Of a stretch of 64,000 nucleotides of DNA, positions 30,581 to 41,735 are shown piece after piece; the first letter of the stretch is position 1, and each line of letters starts with the position of its first letter. A program made the translations under genes and the position numbers. The stretch is from Datura wrightii (taxonomy: Eukaryota; Streptophyta; Magnoliopsida; Solanales; Solanaceae), in contig JASDFA010000003.1 in the NCBI GenBank assembly GCA_035772735.1, positions 155,013,001 to 155,077,000 on the forward strand. Direction: 5' to 3'. The notes under the pieces are model-generated. The model was not told the origin of the DNA and did no database searches. It worked only from the letters and a program-made list of their open reading frames with translations.

Positions 30581-32764
30581 CTAGGTATTTGCGGCCTGGT
30601 CAATGGAGGCTGCAAATACACCTCCAGTGTCATCTCCTATACCACCGGCTTGACCCAGTGCATTTTCAGAGCCTACTGAGCTCGTGCCTTCTCCACGAGC
30701 TCTCGCTGCCTCAACTGTGGCCCTCTGTCAAACCTCATCTCAGGATAACTGCAGCGCTGCCTCCATTTCTCTCCGCTCAAGCTTCTTCTTTTAAAGTAGA
30801 GAATCATCCTCATCAAGACTTGCCTCCTCACAAGGCCGTTTGCCCTTATCCTGCACCACCGGCTCCTTAGTGATGAAGTCAACTATTGGTGGTAGCTCTT
30901 CCTCGCTCTCACATTCAATCACTGAAAGCACGGGTGGAGGGATTGCATCTACCTATCGTTTGGAAAACTCCTGCATCTCAGCTCGGAGTGCTGCTACCTC
31001 CGTGTACCATCTAGCTAGCTCGGGCGCCTGTAACTATGTAAGGCATTCATCCATACGCCTCTCAAAGGCATCCAACCGGCCATGCACTGAACTATAGAGC
31101 ACCTCCAACTCCTTTGTAACCCATGGATTTACTTTCTCCAATAATACCTTAACTTGAAGAGCCATGTGTGTCTGCTGTTTTTTGGCTTTTCCCAGACGCC
31201 TAGCCATGTCGGTCAGGAATTCTTGGGAAATAGCGACTAGAACGGCTGAAGAAGCGCGAGAGGGAGCAATAGGTGGTCAAGGTGCTGCTGCAGTAGATGA
31301 GGACTCTAGAACCTCAACAGGTGCGAGAATGTGGGTTGCATCTATTTCCTTAGCCTGGCTACCAATCTCTCTAGCATCTGTGGGCTCTGCTGCAATCTCG
31401 ATAAACAATGCAGCCTCAGTCTGCATACAGCTAGTCAGTGCCTCTGCCAATAAAGTCGCTCTAGCGGATGTAGCAGACTGACTCCTAGCTCTCAATTCCG
31501 GGTTTGTCCCGTCTCTTATCAACCCGATATCGGTGATCTTATGGACTACCACTCTCTGATCAACCGATGGCAATTCCAGCACCTTTGACTCCTGATAGAG
31601 TCGATCAATTAGGCATGGAAAGGGAATGGTAGTGATGTCTACTATCGCCCACTCTCGAATCTCTTCAGTAATATATCGTGGGAAGTTTATGGCGTACCCC
31701 TCCATGATGCTCACTACCAGTGTAGCTCTGTCCGGTGAAAGCACATTGTCATTGTTGGTCGGTTCCAGCCTGTACCGAACAATGACCACCAGAATTTAGG
31801 TTGAAAGTTTAGTGTGGCCTTTTTTATTTGTGACTCGGTGCCATGCAACCATCAACTAGCGGACCTCGTGTGGCAATGACGCGTGACAGCGAAGTGTACT
31901 GCCTGATTCGTTCTTTACTGTTCAGCTTCTTGGTTTTGACTTTCTTAAGCTCAGACAGTCTGTGATCAAACTCGATTGTATTCATCGAAGCATGATAGTC
32001 TAGAACATAGATCAGCTTACAGATGGTCCTCTTAGAGATGTCTACAGGTGTCTCCCGAACCAACACCTACGTCAATACAGGCCTCTTCTTCCAGTCTTGA
32101 CCTCCCAAAGCTAGATATTGTAACGTGGCTGCATAAGCTGCATAAAAGTCTCTAACCAGGAAAGGGTTGTATCTCCCTGATGGCTCAGTTAACCACCCGA
32201 ACCTGTATCTATCAAATAATACCTACAGCTCGGGGAGGTCCTTGAGCCCTGTACCAATCTGGGCTCCTTATAGATGCTCCTCTTTGGATGCCTTTTTACA
32301 TTCAAAGCAATGTCCCTATTGTAAATAGCCCGTATACTGTGAACATACCATCGCCTCACCTGTCGTGGTTGATCATTGGAAGTATTTTAAGTCTCTATCA
32401 ACTCATCATCTGTGCTCACCTATTTGGCACGTGACTCATCAGCACCCTCTGTATTTGCTGCAGTTGTGGTGCCCTTGGGAGCAATTTGGGATTGTGGCCC
32501 CAACATTCTCTTCTACTCAGCTCGCTGGGTCTCTTGCAAGTGGAATAGGAGAATCAACCAGGGATGTTGAATTTGCAGGGCCTTGTGTCCTAGCCTTGGT
32601 GGATCTCCTCTCGAGCTGCTCTTCTAAAACTTCATATTATTCCACCGAGCCACTCGACTCTTTAGAGGATGAGGGCTCATCCCTAAGTCTGCAATACGAG
32701 GGCTGACTCCTCTCTGGCACCTGTTTCTTGTCCGGACTCTTCTTTGGTGTACCTTTTAGTGCCA
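30581..32764 (-). pseudogene. Athila-1 ORF2 in the env position, decayed
   Basis: The reading starts MALKGTPKKSPDKK at 32764 and runs down to about 30580 with several stops and frame changes; the longest open piece is 31277-31789. That piece contains NNDNVLSPDRATLVVSIMEG, YITEEIREWA and TTIPFPCLIDRLYQ, which I recognise as the plant retroelement domain often labelled putative plant transposon protein (recall, not searched). It is followed by a helical region and a basic C-terminal part. It stands where env-like ORFs stand in Athila elements, after integrase. I see no membrane segment in the open pieces. Athila-2 has the same ORF at 57116-59299. Confidence 0.65.
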
Positions 32765-34336
32765 TTGTACCTGTGTAATTATGGTTAGTATGCAAGATGA
32801 GATGAAACAAAAATCAGCTTTTAATTGTGTCTCTGCATGCAGGACGAGGGACTCAATGAGTCATTGCCACTGGCCACGACTCGTGAGGTCATTCGTTGTC
32901 TGCAGGTAAGTGTTTTTCTTTTGTTGAACCAATGGACTTAATGACTGGTGACAACGAGTCGTTACTTGTGGCAACGACTCGTTAGACTAGTTGTGAGGTA
33001 CACTGGTCTGCATCTCCCATTTCCCACTCAGGACGAGCTACAAAATGAGTCGTGGGGTGATACCACGACTCGTTATGTGGCTCGTGCTTAAGAGTTTAAT
33101 TACTAGGTTTACAGTGGTGGTGACGAGTCATGTAACAACTCGTTGGGTTTTCCCACGAGTATATGAGGTGGCATCACTGGTCTATGAAAAATAACAACAC
33201 CCATGTTCATCTCAACTAAATTAAAATCTCACAAGCACAGATCCCATTTTTCCTAAAATGACAGTGATTGATTTCAACTGGAAATTAATGGCAACTAGGG
33301 TTTATAGAGTATTCCATCACAAATCAAACAATCCGATGTTCATTATCAATTATTCTTTTCAATCCAGCCAACACAAAGACAAGATTCTTTATAGCATTGT
33401 ATTTACTTGTTGATCACGATTTTAAAAAGGCATCCTAGGGTTTTCGTCTGATATCAAACATAAATCATCAAGGAATTATAATGTTACAGGGATATGTCGG
33501 GTTAAAACATTTGAAAAAGGAGGAAATTAGTACTCACGGTGATGAAAATTAGAGGAAGAGTTTTTAGCAGCAGGTGATTTCGATGCACAGTCGCAATTTG
33601 ATCTTGTCAGTAGGGTAGATTCGAGTACGATCGAGTGTGTGTGCGTGCTTTGCGAGTGAGAAGTGATATTGGGAGGATGAAAAAAAGTTGGAAAATTTGA
33701 GTTGGATTATCAGTTTAAGTTCAGGTGAAAATTAGAGGGCATAATTGGGTGTATTATATGCTTTAAAAATCAAATTACCCTAATTGGTACGTGGGTCGGG
33801 TCGAGTGGAAGGTTTACTTAAAAACATACCACGATCTACGTAACGGGTCGTTAAGTAGCGCAATGCCTCGTTTGGTTGTTCGTTCAATTAACTGGGTTTA
33901 GATCTTACCTGGGTCCTAACGACTTGTGCAATGACTCATGGTGTTACCCAACGGGTCGTGGCATGAGTCATAGGCCCTGAACTGCAGTAGCTTCATGATG
34001 GGTCACTTGACAAATCTTGGTCTCCCAACAATTCGTTAATTCATTCATTGTCACCTTTTTCAGCTTAATTCAATCTTTAATCCAGTAGACTTAACGGAAG
34101 ACCCCACGATTTGTCATCAATTGCAACGACTCATTAGGTCAACCGTTGTCTACACTGTTTTCTGTGGCAGTGACCACGATCCACTTAACAAGTCGTTAGG
34201 TCTGATGACAACTCGTTATGTACTTTTTGGCACCAGCAACTCAAGTTCAAATTTTTGGTTTCAGCTTTAGATTTCCTATCTTAATCACCTGCACGCATCA
34301 ACACATGTAAACACTATATTTATCTTACAATTACAA
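32765..34336 (-). other. Athila-1 spacer with ACGACTCGT words
   Basis: No gene. From about 32850 to 34220 it holds many exact or near copies of the odd palindrome ACGACTCGT/ACGAGTCGT, often as CAACGACTCGTTA or CACGACTCGTGA. Between 33190 and 33780 there are fewer copies and the sequence is A/T rich. The matching spacer of Athila-2 is 59300-60770, with the variant TACGACTCGTAC. Confidence 0.75.
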
Positions 34337-34385
34337 CTTGGGTTTCCACCCAAAAAGCGTCTGATTTAACGTCGCGGCACGACGC
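34337..34385 (-). other. Athila-1 double stem-loop, copy a
   Basis: On the minus strand: CGTCG-TGCCG-CGACG, TTAAATCAGACGCTT, then TTGGG-TGGAAA-CCCAA. Same order and spacing as the stem-loops after the TRG ORFs; the second loop differs (TGGAAA for AGGCAA) while the stem is kept. Confidence 0.75.
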
Positions 34386-34423
34386 GGGTATTTTGACTAC
34401 TCAAACTTCACCAAAACACCTCC

Positions 34424-34472
34424 ACGGGTTGCCTCCCATGCAGCGCCTGATTTAACGTTACAGCACGACGCA
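34424..34472 (-). other. Athila-1 double stem-loop, copy b
   Basis: On the minus strand the first arm reads GCGTCGTGCTGTAACGT (stem weakened), followed by TAAATCAGGCGCTGCA and then TGGGAGGCAACCCG. It lies 14 bp after the integrase stop (34487). Copies a and b form a direct repeat with a period of about 86 bp. Confidence 0.7.
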
Positions 34473-34486
34473 AGTCCCTGGGTTAC

Positions 34487-35612
34487 TCAGATTTCACCAA
34501 GAGCCCAGAGATCCACCAGCTTTGTTTCTTCGCTCTTCCCTAGATATGCTTTCACTCGTTGATCATTGACTTTAAATCACTTTCCTTCATGGTTTTCCAG
34601 TTCAATTTCCCCATGGGAGAATACTTGAACCACTCGGAAAGGCCCCAACCATTTAGACTTCAACTTGCCAGGAAACAAGCTAAGCCTAGAATTGAATAGT
34701 AACACCATATCACCCGGGCTGAACTCTCCTTTCTCAATCTTCCGGTCATGCTGAATTTTCATCCTTAGTTTATAAATTTCAGAACTCTCATAGGCTTTCA
34801 AACGAAATTCATCTAGCTCATTCAACTAATCAAGCCTCAAGTTAGCAGCTTCATTCTAGTTCAAATTCAGCTTCTTGAGCGCCCACATAGCTTTGTGCTC
34901 AAGTTCAACCGGAAGATAACATGCTTTCCCATATACAAGCTGATACGGGGACATACCTATAGGAGTCTTGAATGCGGTCCGATAAGCCCACAAGGCATCA
35001 TTTAGCTTCCTAGACCAATCTGTCTGGTTAGCATTTACAGTTTTCGCTAAGATGGTCTTTATCTCCCGATTGGAAACTTCAACTTGCCCACTAGATTGCA
35101 GATGATAGGATATTGACACCCTATGTTTTACCCCATATTTCTCCAATAAAGTTAAAAACAACTGGTTACAGAAGTTCGAACCCCCATCACTAATGATAGC
35201 TCTAGGAGTCCCAAATCTGGCAAAAATATTTGTTTCAAGAATGCTGTGACACTCTTCCCTTCATTATTTGGAAGCGCAACTACCTCCACCCATTTCGAAA
35301 CATGGTACACAGAACAAGTATGTACTTCATCCCGTTTGAGCTCACAAATAGGCCCATGAAATCAATGCCCCACACATCAAATAGCTCAATGACAAGGATG
35401 GGAGTAAGAGGAAGCTCATGCCTCCTTGATATGCCTCCTTGCCTTTGACATGCATCACATGCCTTTGCAAAATCATGCGCATCCTGGTGAATGGTTGGCC
35501 AATTGTACCCACATTGCAGAATTTTGTAGGCTGTGCGAATCCCACTGTGGTGACCCCCAATAGGGGAAGAGTGGCAGGCCTCTAGTATGCTCAACATCTC
35601 CACCTCGGGCAC
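34487..35612 (-). pseudogene. Athila-1 integrase, decayed
   Basis: Reading down: CHSSPIGGHHSGIRTAYKI and CDACQRQGG form the HHCC zinc-binding region (35580-35430), followed by FDVWGIDFMG with the first catalytic Asp (near 35375). The second Asp region (near 35170-35200) is outside the long open frames. GQVEVSNREIKT has the Glu (near 35080). The C-terminal piece FSPGDMVLLFNSR and KWLGPFRVV is followed by VNDQRVKAYLG and ends with TGA at 34487. The coding pieces are in different frames separated by stops, so it is inactive. It is Athila-type; no chromodomain is present. Confidence 0.88.
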
Positions 35613-35615
35613 GCA

Positions 35616-36344
35616 TCACATAATCACCCCATCAGCATATATACAGAATAAGAAAGGCTCATCCCAGAAAAACCTCCGCACATCAGACATGAACTTCTTC
35701 CTCTGGTGAAAAGATAAGTGCTCCGGTACAACATCATTCACTAGATAATTAGCAAAGTCTGCAAACCGTGGGATGAGATCTTGTGACACAGCTAAAATCT
35801 GCTCGTCGAGGAATGCATCATCTATGTCAACCTCATCTCGGAGTGCTGCATCTGGTTCCAATCCTGATAAATGATCAGCCACCTGGTTTTCGGTCCCTTT
35901 CTGGTCCTTTACCTCGAACTCGAACTCTTGCAGCAGCAGAACCCATCGAATCAACCGTGGCTTGGCATCTTTCTTTGCCATCAGATATCTCAAAGTTGCA
36001 TGGTCTGTATGAACTATCACCTTAGTTCCAAGCAAATAATCCTGAAACTTCTCAAATGCAAATACGATAGCCAACAACTCCTGTTATGTCATGGTGTAAT
36101 TTTTCTGAGTTGCATTAAGAGCCTTGCTAGCATAATAAATAGAATGGAAAATTTTTTCACGCCTTTGACCCAACACAGCTCCCAGAACCACTCCGAAAGC
36201 ATCACACATAACCTCGAATGGTAAAGACCAGTCAGGTGCCACTATAACCAGGGCAGTGGTCAATCTCTCTTTTAGGAATTCAATCGCCTTCAGACATGCC
36301 TCATCAAAAACAAACTTCACCTCTTTCTCAAGAAGTTTACACAA
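35616..36344 (-). pseudogene. Athila-1 RNase H, one internal stop
   Basis: Residues with MCDAFGVVLGAVLGQ (near 36210), QELLAIVFAFEKF (near 36065) and HTDHATLRYLMAKKDAKPR (near 36010) carry the three acidic catalytic positions in order. A TAA stands just before QELLA (36083-36085). The rest of the frame runs through the linker towards the integrase (DEPFLFCIYADGVIM). Confidence 0.88.
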
Positions 36345-37615
36345 AGGATGTGCAATCTTTTATAAATCCTTGATGAATCTCCTATAAAACCTTACATGAC
36401 CCAGAAAGCTTCAGACACTTTTCACAGAAATTGGAGGTGGTAGACTAGCAATTACTTCGATCTTGGCCCTGTACATCTCAATACACTTACCAGAAATCTT
36501 GTTCCCTAACACTATACCTTTCTTTGACCATGAAATGGAACTTTTTCCGGTTAAGAACCAAGTTGGTCTCTTCACATCTCTTTAGCACCTTGCTCAAATG
36601 AGCCAAACAATCCTAGAATGAATCACCCATCACCAAAAAGTCATCCATAAAGACTTCAATGGTGTCCTCCACCATGTTAGAAAATATGGACATGTGCATT
36701 ACATAACCCGAATGGCATCCTCTTGAAATCAAAAGTACCATATGGACAGGTGAAAGTGGTCTTCTCTTGGTCTTCGGGGGCTATGGATATCTAATTGTAC
36801 CCCAAATAACCATCAACAGAATAGTACCATCCTCTACCTACAAGTCGATCTAGCATCTGATCCATGAATGGCATAGGAAAATGATCTTTCTGAGTCCAAT
36901 GGTTCAACTTCCTATAGTCCATGCATACTCTCCAACCGATGACTGGCCATAGTGGAATGAGCTCATTGTTAGCATTTGGGACCACCGTGATTCCTCCCTT
37001 TTTCGGTACATACTAGACTGGGCTCACCCATTTGCTGTCAGTAATAGGATAAACCACACCCACATCCAACCACTTGATGATTTCCTTCTTAACCACCTCT
37101 TGCATAGGTGGATTCAACCTACGCTGATGCTCAATGCTCGGAATACAATCTGGCTCTAGCTGGATCTTATGAGTGCAAATACCGGCTAGGATTTCAATAA
37201 TATCTGTAATGGTCCACCCGATGGCTTTTTTATATCTCTTCAAAATGGAGACCGAATCCTCCACTTGCCATTCCTCCAAGTCAGCTACAACAATGATCGG
37301 TAAAGTATTACCGGTTCCCAGAAATACATACCACAAGTGAGATGGGAGTGCTTTGAGCTCCAATACAAGAGGCTCCTCAATAGATGGCTTGTTCGGTGCG
37401 GTCACCCTATTCTTTAGGTCAAGATCAATCATATTTGGAGCATAGGTGTATAACCCTATACAAGCAAGTGCATTCACAATCTCCTCACCCCCATGAATCT
37501 CCTCAGCACCAACATTCATCAACACTGCTGCTAAGTCCTCAAGAGTCACTAACACCTCAATGGGTATAATTGGAAACTCAGGTTCCACAACATCCATTAC
37601 TAAGACCACCCTCAT
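36345..37615 (-). pseudogene. Athila-1 reverse transcriptase and its N-terminal region
   Basis: The frame 37615-37013 contains KYPHLW-type linker sequence, then GWTITDIIEILAGICTHKIQ, HQRRLNPPMQEVVKKEI and VVYPITDSKWVSPV, the Athila RT N-terminus. After a stop the reading resumes with WRVCMDYRKLNHWTQKDHF (36945), PFMDQMLDRL and YLGYN. The catalytic FMDDF lies near 36640-36652 in another frame. Several breaks make it inactive. Confidence 0.9.
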
Positions 37616-37629
37616 TTCTTTTAGCTACT

Positions 37630-38469
37630 TTATGGATCGCATACATTGAATGTCAGCTCCTCATTATTCAACCAGAATTTCTGTTGTCCGGTTTCCATAT
37701 CTACAAGAGCACGTCCGGTGGTGAGGAATCGGCGCCCAAAGATAATGGGGACCTCAAAATCAACCTCACAGTCCAGAATGACAAAATCGGCCGAGAATAT
37801 AAAGGACTCCACCTTCACTAGAACATCATAGGGAATTCCCACCGAATATTTCACCGTATGATCTTCCATCAAAATCCGAATTGTAGTTGGTTTGGGGGCT
37901 CCCAAGCCCAACTGTCTGAACACTGCTAGTGGCATCAAATTAATACTAGCACCCATATCACATAGTTCCTTAGCAAAATTAAATGCTCCAATAGTGCACG
38001 GTATGGTGAAAGCCCCAGGGTCTTTCTTTTCCTGAATAAGAGAATGGGATGCTATTGCACTATAGTGGTGCAAATTATCTACAGGTTTGAAGCTTACGGT
38101 CCTCTTTGTAGTGACAAGGTCCGTCATGAATTTAGCATAGTCGGGCATCTGCTCAAGTGCCTCGACTAATGGGATGTTCATAGATAATTTTTTCAACATG
38201 AAGATGAATTTGTGATACTTTCCATCTTTGACCTTTTTCTTCAACCTCTGTGGAAAAGGGGGAGGAGGTCTAGGAATAGGTGTGATCCTTTTCGGTACCT
38301 CTTTCTCCTTCTCTTTGCCATATCTATGCTTCTTTGCATTACTAGGAGCGGTCTTCTCTACTAAATCATCAACCAAAGTCTGATCCTCAGAATCTGCCAT
38401 CCTATCATCATTAATCACTAAGGGCTCTACTGTCTCATCAGTCACAACCGGTCTTAGAGGATCAACCAT
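37630..38469 (-). pseudogene. Athila-1 protease region
   Basis: An open frame of 279 codons starting MVDPLRPVV at 38469, with RLKKKVKDGKYHKF, MPDYAKFMTDL, IPCTIGAFNFAKELCDMG and VPIIFGRRFLTTGRALVD. The active-site segment is CDMGASINLMP (Met in place of the usual Leu; the Asp is kept). It ends at 37630 just before the RT frame. The protease core itself is intact, but it is part of a gag-pol frame broken on both sides. Confidence 0.85.
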
Positions 38470-39838
38470 GCAATGATTGTCCTAGTAGTGACCGCGATGC
38501 AATGACTATCATTTTTCGGATTTTGAATTGTATTACTGGGAAGTGTGCCCTTATGACTCTGGTTCATAGCAACAGACATCTGACTAAGCTGCTGCTCAAT
38601 TTGATTAATGGCCATGGAATGTGATTCCACCTTTTAGTTTATACCAGAAATATCAGTGCGGAGCTCCTTGAAACGGCCATCTGTTGCCTCCATCTGCTTA
38701 AGTACCTTAGACAATATGTCTTCTACCCTTGAACCACTACACTCTGGCTCACGGTTCCTTGGAGCAACATATAGACTGCTTCTGTCATTCTTGTACTCCT
38801 CAAGCTTTTTCCAGTCTCCATTGTCTCTGTATTAGCCTCGGTTGTAATTGCTATCCCTGTAGTAGTGCCAACTTTGGTTCCCCTGACCTTGACACCAAGA
38901 GTCTTGGTTAGACCCTTGGGTGTTGGTCTAGAAACCCGCCCCTTGATCATTCAGATAATTTTCTTTCTCCTCAGATTCTGATTCGCCTCCATCATTTCTC
39001 GAGGCCTTGCCTTGAGAACCCACAGCATTCACTTTTCAACCCTGGCTCCCATCAAATGCTTAGCAAGCAGCCCCATTGTGGTCTTTATCTCAGCAAATAT
39101 CTTGATCTCTCTCTTCATCTTTCCTTCTCTGTTCCACAGATATACCTACCGCATAAGTACCAGCTGGAGTCTCCAACTCTCTTGTGTGCCATGCACGGTT
39201 GGTTTTGATGATTTTATCAAGTACCTCAGCAGCTTCAGCATAAGTGTGACTCATGAATATCAGCCACAGCCTTGGTGTTAGCATTTAGAGACCTATAGAA
39301 GATCTCTAACAATGTGTCATTTGAGATCCTGTGGTTGGGCACCTTTTTGAGCTTCTTGTTGAACCGCAACCATGTCTCGTGAAGTGCCTCAGAGTTCAAT
39401 TGCCTGAAGTTGTATATCTCGTCTTTCAGTTGCAAAGCTCTGAAGGTGGGAAGAACCTTTCAAGAAAAGCTCTTTTCAACTCCCTCCATGTAGTGATAGA
39501 ATCGTTGGGCAGTTCAGCCAACCAGAGCGTTGCCTCACTCTCTAATGAAAAGAGAAATAACCTCACCGTATCGCATCCTGACTCACTCTCGGTCGTTTGT
39601 ATGCTTTGCAGATACCCACGAAATTAGTAAAGTGAGTATGTGAATCATCAGTTGCATGACCCGCAAATATCCCCTTCATGTTGAGCAGTTGTATCATAGC
39701 ACTGGTAATATCAAACTTTGCCCCAGCAGGCAAAAGGGGAGGCACAATAGCTCCAGTGGCACCGGCTTCATCAATATCAGCCTCATCATCATCATTGAAG
39801 TACCGGTGCCTATGTTGTTCTAGACCTCTGTTACACCT
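38470..39838 (-). pseudogene. gag: Athila-1 gag, decayed and 5' truncated
   Basis: Pieces read RYFNDDDEADIDEAGATGAI (39800), PPLLPAGAKFDITSAMIQLL (39740), QLKDEIYNFRQLNSEALHET (39430), HTYAEAAEVLDKIIKTNRAW (39250). These match the gag of Athila-2 (63215-62104), including the gag capsid segment with PNHRISNDTLLEIFYRSL. About 120 N-terminal bases, the leader and the PBS are missing: gag sequence meets LTR sequence directly at about 39838. Stops and shifts break it elsewhere. Confidence 0.85.
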
Positions 39839-40187
39839 CGTGAATGAGATATAAAGCAGTTGATGTCAAATATAGAACCCAACTAGGGTTGGGGTCGAAT
39901 CCCACGAGGAATATGACGAGAACTTGAGTTAATGCGTTTAGCTAATACCATTGGCTTACATATTTCCTGGGGGGAAAGATTCAAAACACAAAATTATAAA
40001 CAAGAGTAAAGACTAGTAATTGTTTAAATCAATTTCGGTTGTACTCAATCAATTAAGTGACTAGGATTGTGTTCACCATGACTTCACAACCACAAGGCTT
40101 TTACACTAGTGATCTACTCCGGTGTTATGGAATATTGGTAAGTTAAATTCATCTAAATGGTTGGCCCCCTATCTAGATGATTATCAC
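39839..40187 (-). repeat. Athila-1 middle LTR, left part
   Basis: Matches 47946-48290 of the right LTR, lacking its first 20 bp or so. It is cut by TRG-2 at 40187 and resumes at 46093 after the ATCAC duplication (40183-40187 and 46093-46097). The R-U5 motif CGTGGGATTCGACCCCAACC (minus) lies at 39887-39910. Confidence 0.9.
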
Positions 40188-41573
40188 TGATCACGGGCAA
40201 AAATATATTCCCGAGATAAGCTTTACGACTTAAATTAGTCTTGTTTATCTAAGTTATCGTATACATTTTCATGTAATTGTAGATGAAGTAAAGATATGTG
40301 CTAACCAACATGATTAGCCTTTGTTTTGTAGGTTTTGATGACTTTTGAGTAACTAATCCATGAATTGGTGAAGTAGAGGCTTGGAAATGGAATTAACACG
40401 CGAACATCGGCGAAGAGGAGGCACAAAACAGCCCACCTGCGCGTTGGCAACGTGCCACGGCAGGTGGCCTCCGTGACCAAGGGCTTCCAACACACTGCCC
40501 AAGCAGCATGACACGCTGCCAACGCGGCAGGGTGCTGCCCGGGCCAAATTCGGGTGATTTTTCAGAGGGCTTCCGCGTCCGTAGCGTGTCACGGAGGCCG
40601 TGCTCCGCGATGCACTCCGTAACACGTTGCTTGTTATTCCGGGAAAGAGTCCCACTACTATAAATAGCACACTTAGGTTTATTTTTCATTTTTTCAGACT
40701 TGGTGGAGCAAGAACGTGGGTTACAGGCAGTTGAGGGACGAAAAGTTTAGGTTTTTTCTCTCTTTCTTTCTTCTCTAATTCAATTGTTTGTATGATTAAC
40801 ACTTGTTTTAGGATGATTAATCCACAAATGAGTGGCTAATTCCCTTCCTTGCTGAGGTTATGAACACTTGTGATGAATTTTGATTATTGATTATATGGTT
40901 TTTCATCTTTTTCTTCCATGTTGTTCTATTAATTCTTGTTTTTACTGCATTGGTGTGTGGCCTACATTAATGTACATCTAAAAAGTCCGATTTCGCTCGA
41001 GAGAGCACGAAATTGGAAAGTTGTGAATTAATTGGATATTGTTCTTTACTTGATTTGGGAAAATTGAGTTTTGATGTGCTTTCCTGATAGAAATATACTT
41101 GAAAGCCGTATTAGTCAATTTAGGAACCGGAATTGTATGGCTAGAACATGAATTGCATTTGATCACAGAAATGTAGACGGATGGTTCATGATTCTTAAGC
41201 GAGATTAAATACGAGAGTTTTAATCTCTTGGCAATTGTTCTTGGCTAGCAACTGGAAGAAAAGATTAACCAATTTATGATGATAATCAGTTTCATTGCAT
41301 GTTCTTTAAACCTCGGCATGCTTTTATCCATAGTCCAAATTCAAAGTAGATAATTGTTTGTAGTTTAGTATAAAATTTATAAAACAAATTATTCAATTTT
41401 TGGTTATTTAGTTGTCAGCATATTTAGAAGTAAAAATATAGTATACTTGAGAAAATTGCACTTATCCCAAGTCTCTGAGGGATCGATACTTGGCTTACTA
41501 AAGCCACTTACTACTTGTTCGACCATGTGCACTTGCGTGTCGGTTTTATAATACCCATACTACGCACCGAACA
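40188..41573 (+). repeat. TRG-2 5' LTR
   Basis: 1386 bp from TGATCACGGGC to CACCGAACA. GC-rich palindromic block at 40430-40630, TATAAATA at 40659-40666, and R-U5 motif TCTCTGAGGGATCGATACTT at 41472-41491. Confidence 0.95.
40659..40666 (+). promoter_or_regulatory. TATA box of TRG-2 5' LTR
   Basis: TATAAATA following CACGTTGC...CCGGGAAAGAGTCCCACTAC. The same sequence occurs in all four TRG LTRs. Confidence 0.7.
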
Positions 41574-41579
41574 AGTTTT

Positions 41580-41597
41580 TGGCGCCGTTGCCGGGGA
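41580..41597 (+). other. PBS of TRG-2, tRNA-Asp type
   Basis: TGGCGCCGTTGCCGGGGA, six bases after the LTR end. Identical to that of TRG-1; Athila-1 (47900-47917) differs by one base. A 138-bp leader follows before the ORF. Confidence 0.9.
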
Positions 41598-41735
41598 CTT
41601 GGCAATTGGTGAATTTGTTTTAAGTGTTAATTTACTATATTGTTTTCTTAAGTGCTGACAACTTGGTCTTAGTGTTTGTTTTAATTCTTTTTTATTTTAT
41701 TTTATTTTTCTTCTTTTTCGGATACCCTTATTGAC

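Noticed and set aside
39887..39910. GGGTCGAATCC resembles a tRNA B box
   Set aside because: No A box at the right distance and no cloverleaf; it is part of the R-U5 motif of Athila LTRs.
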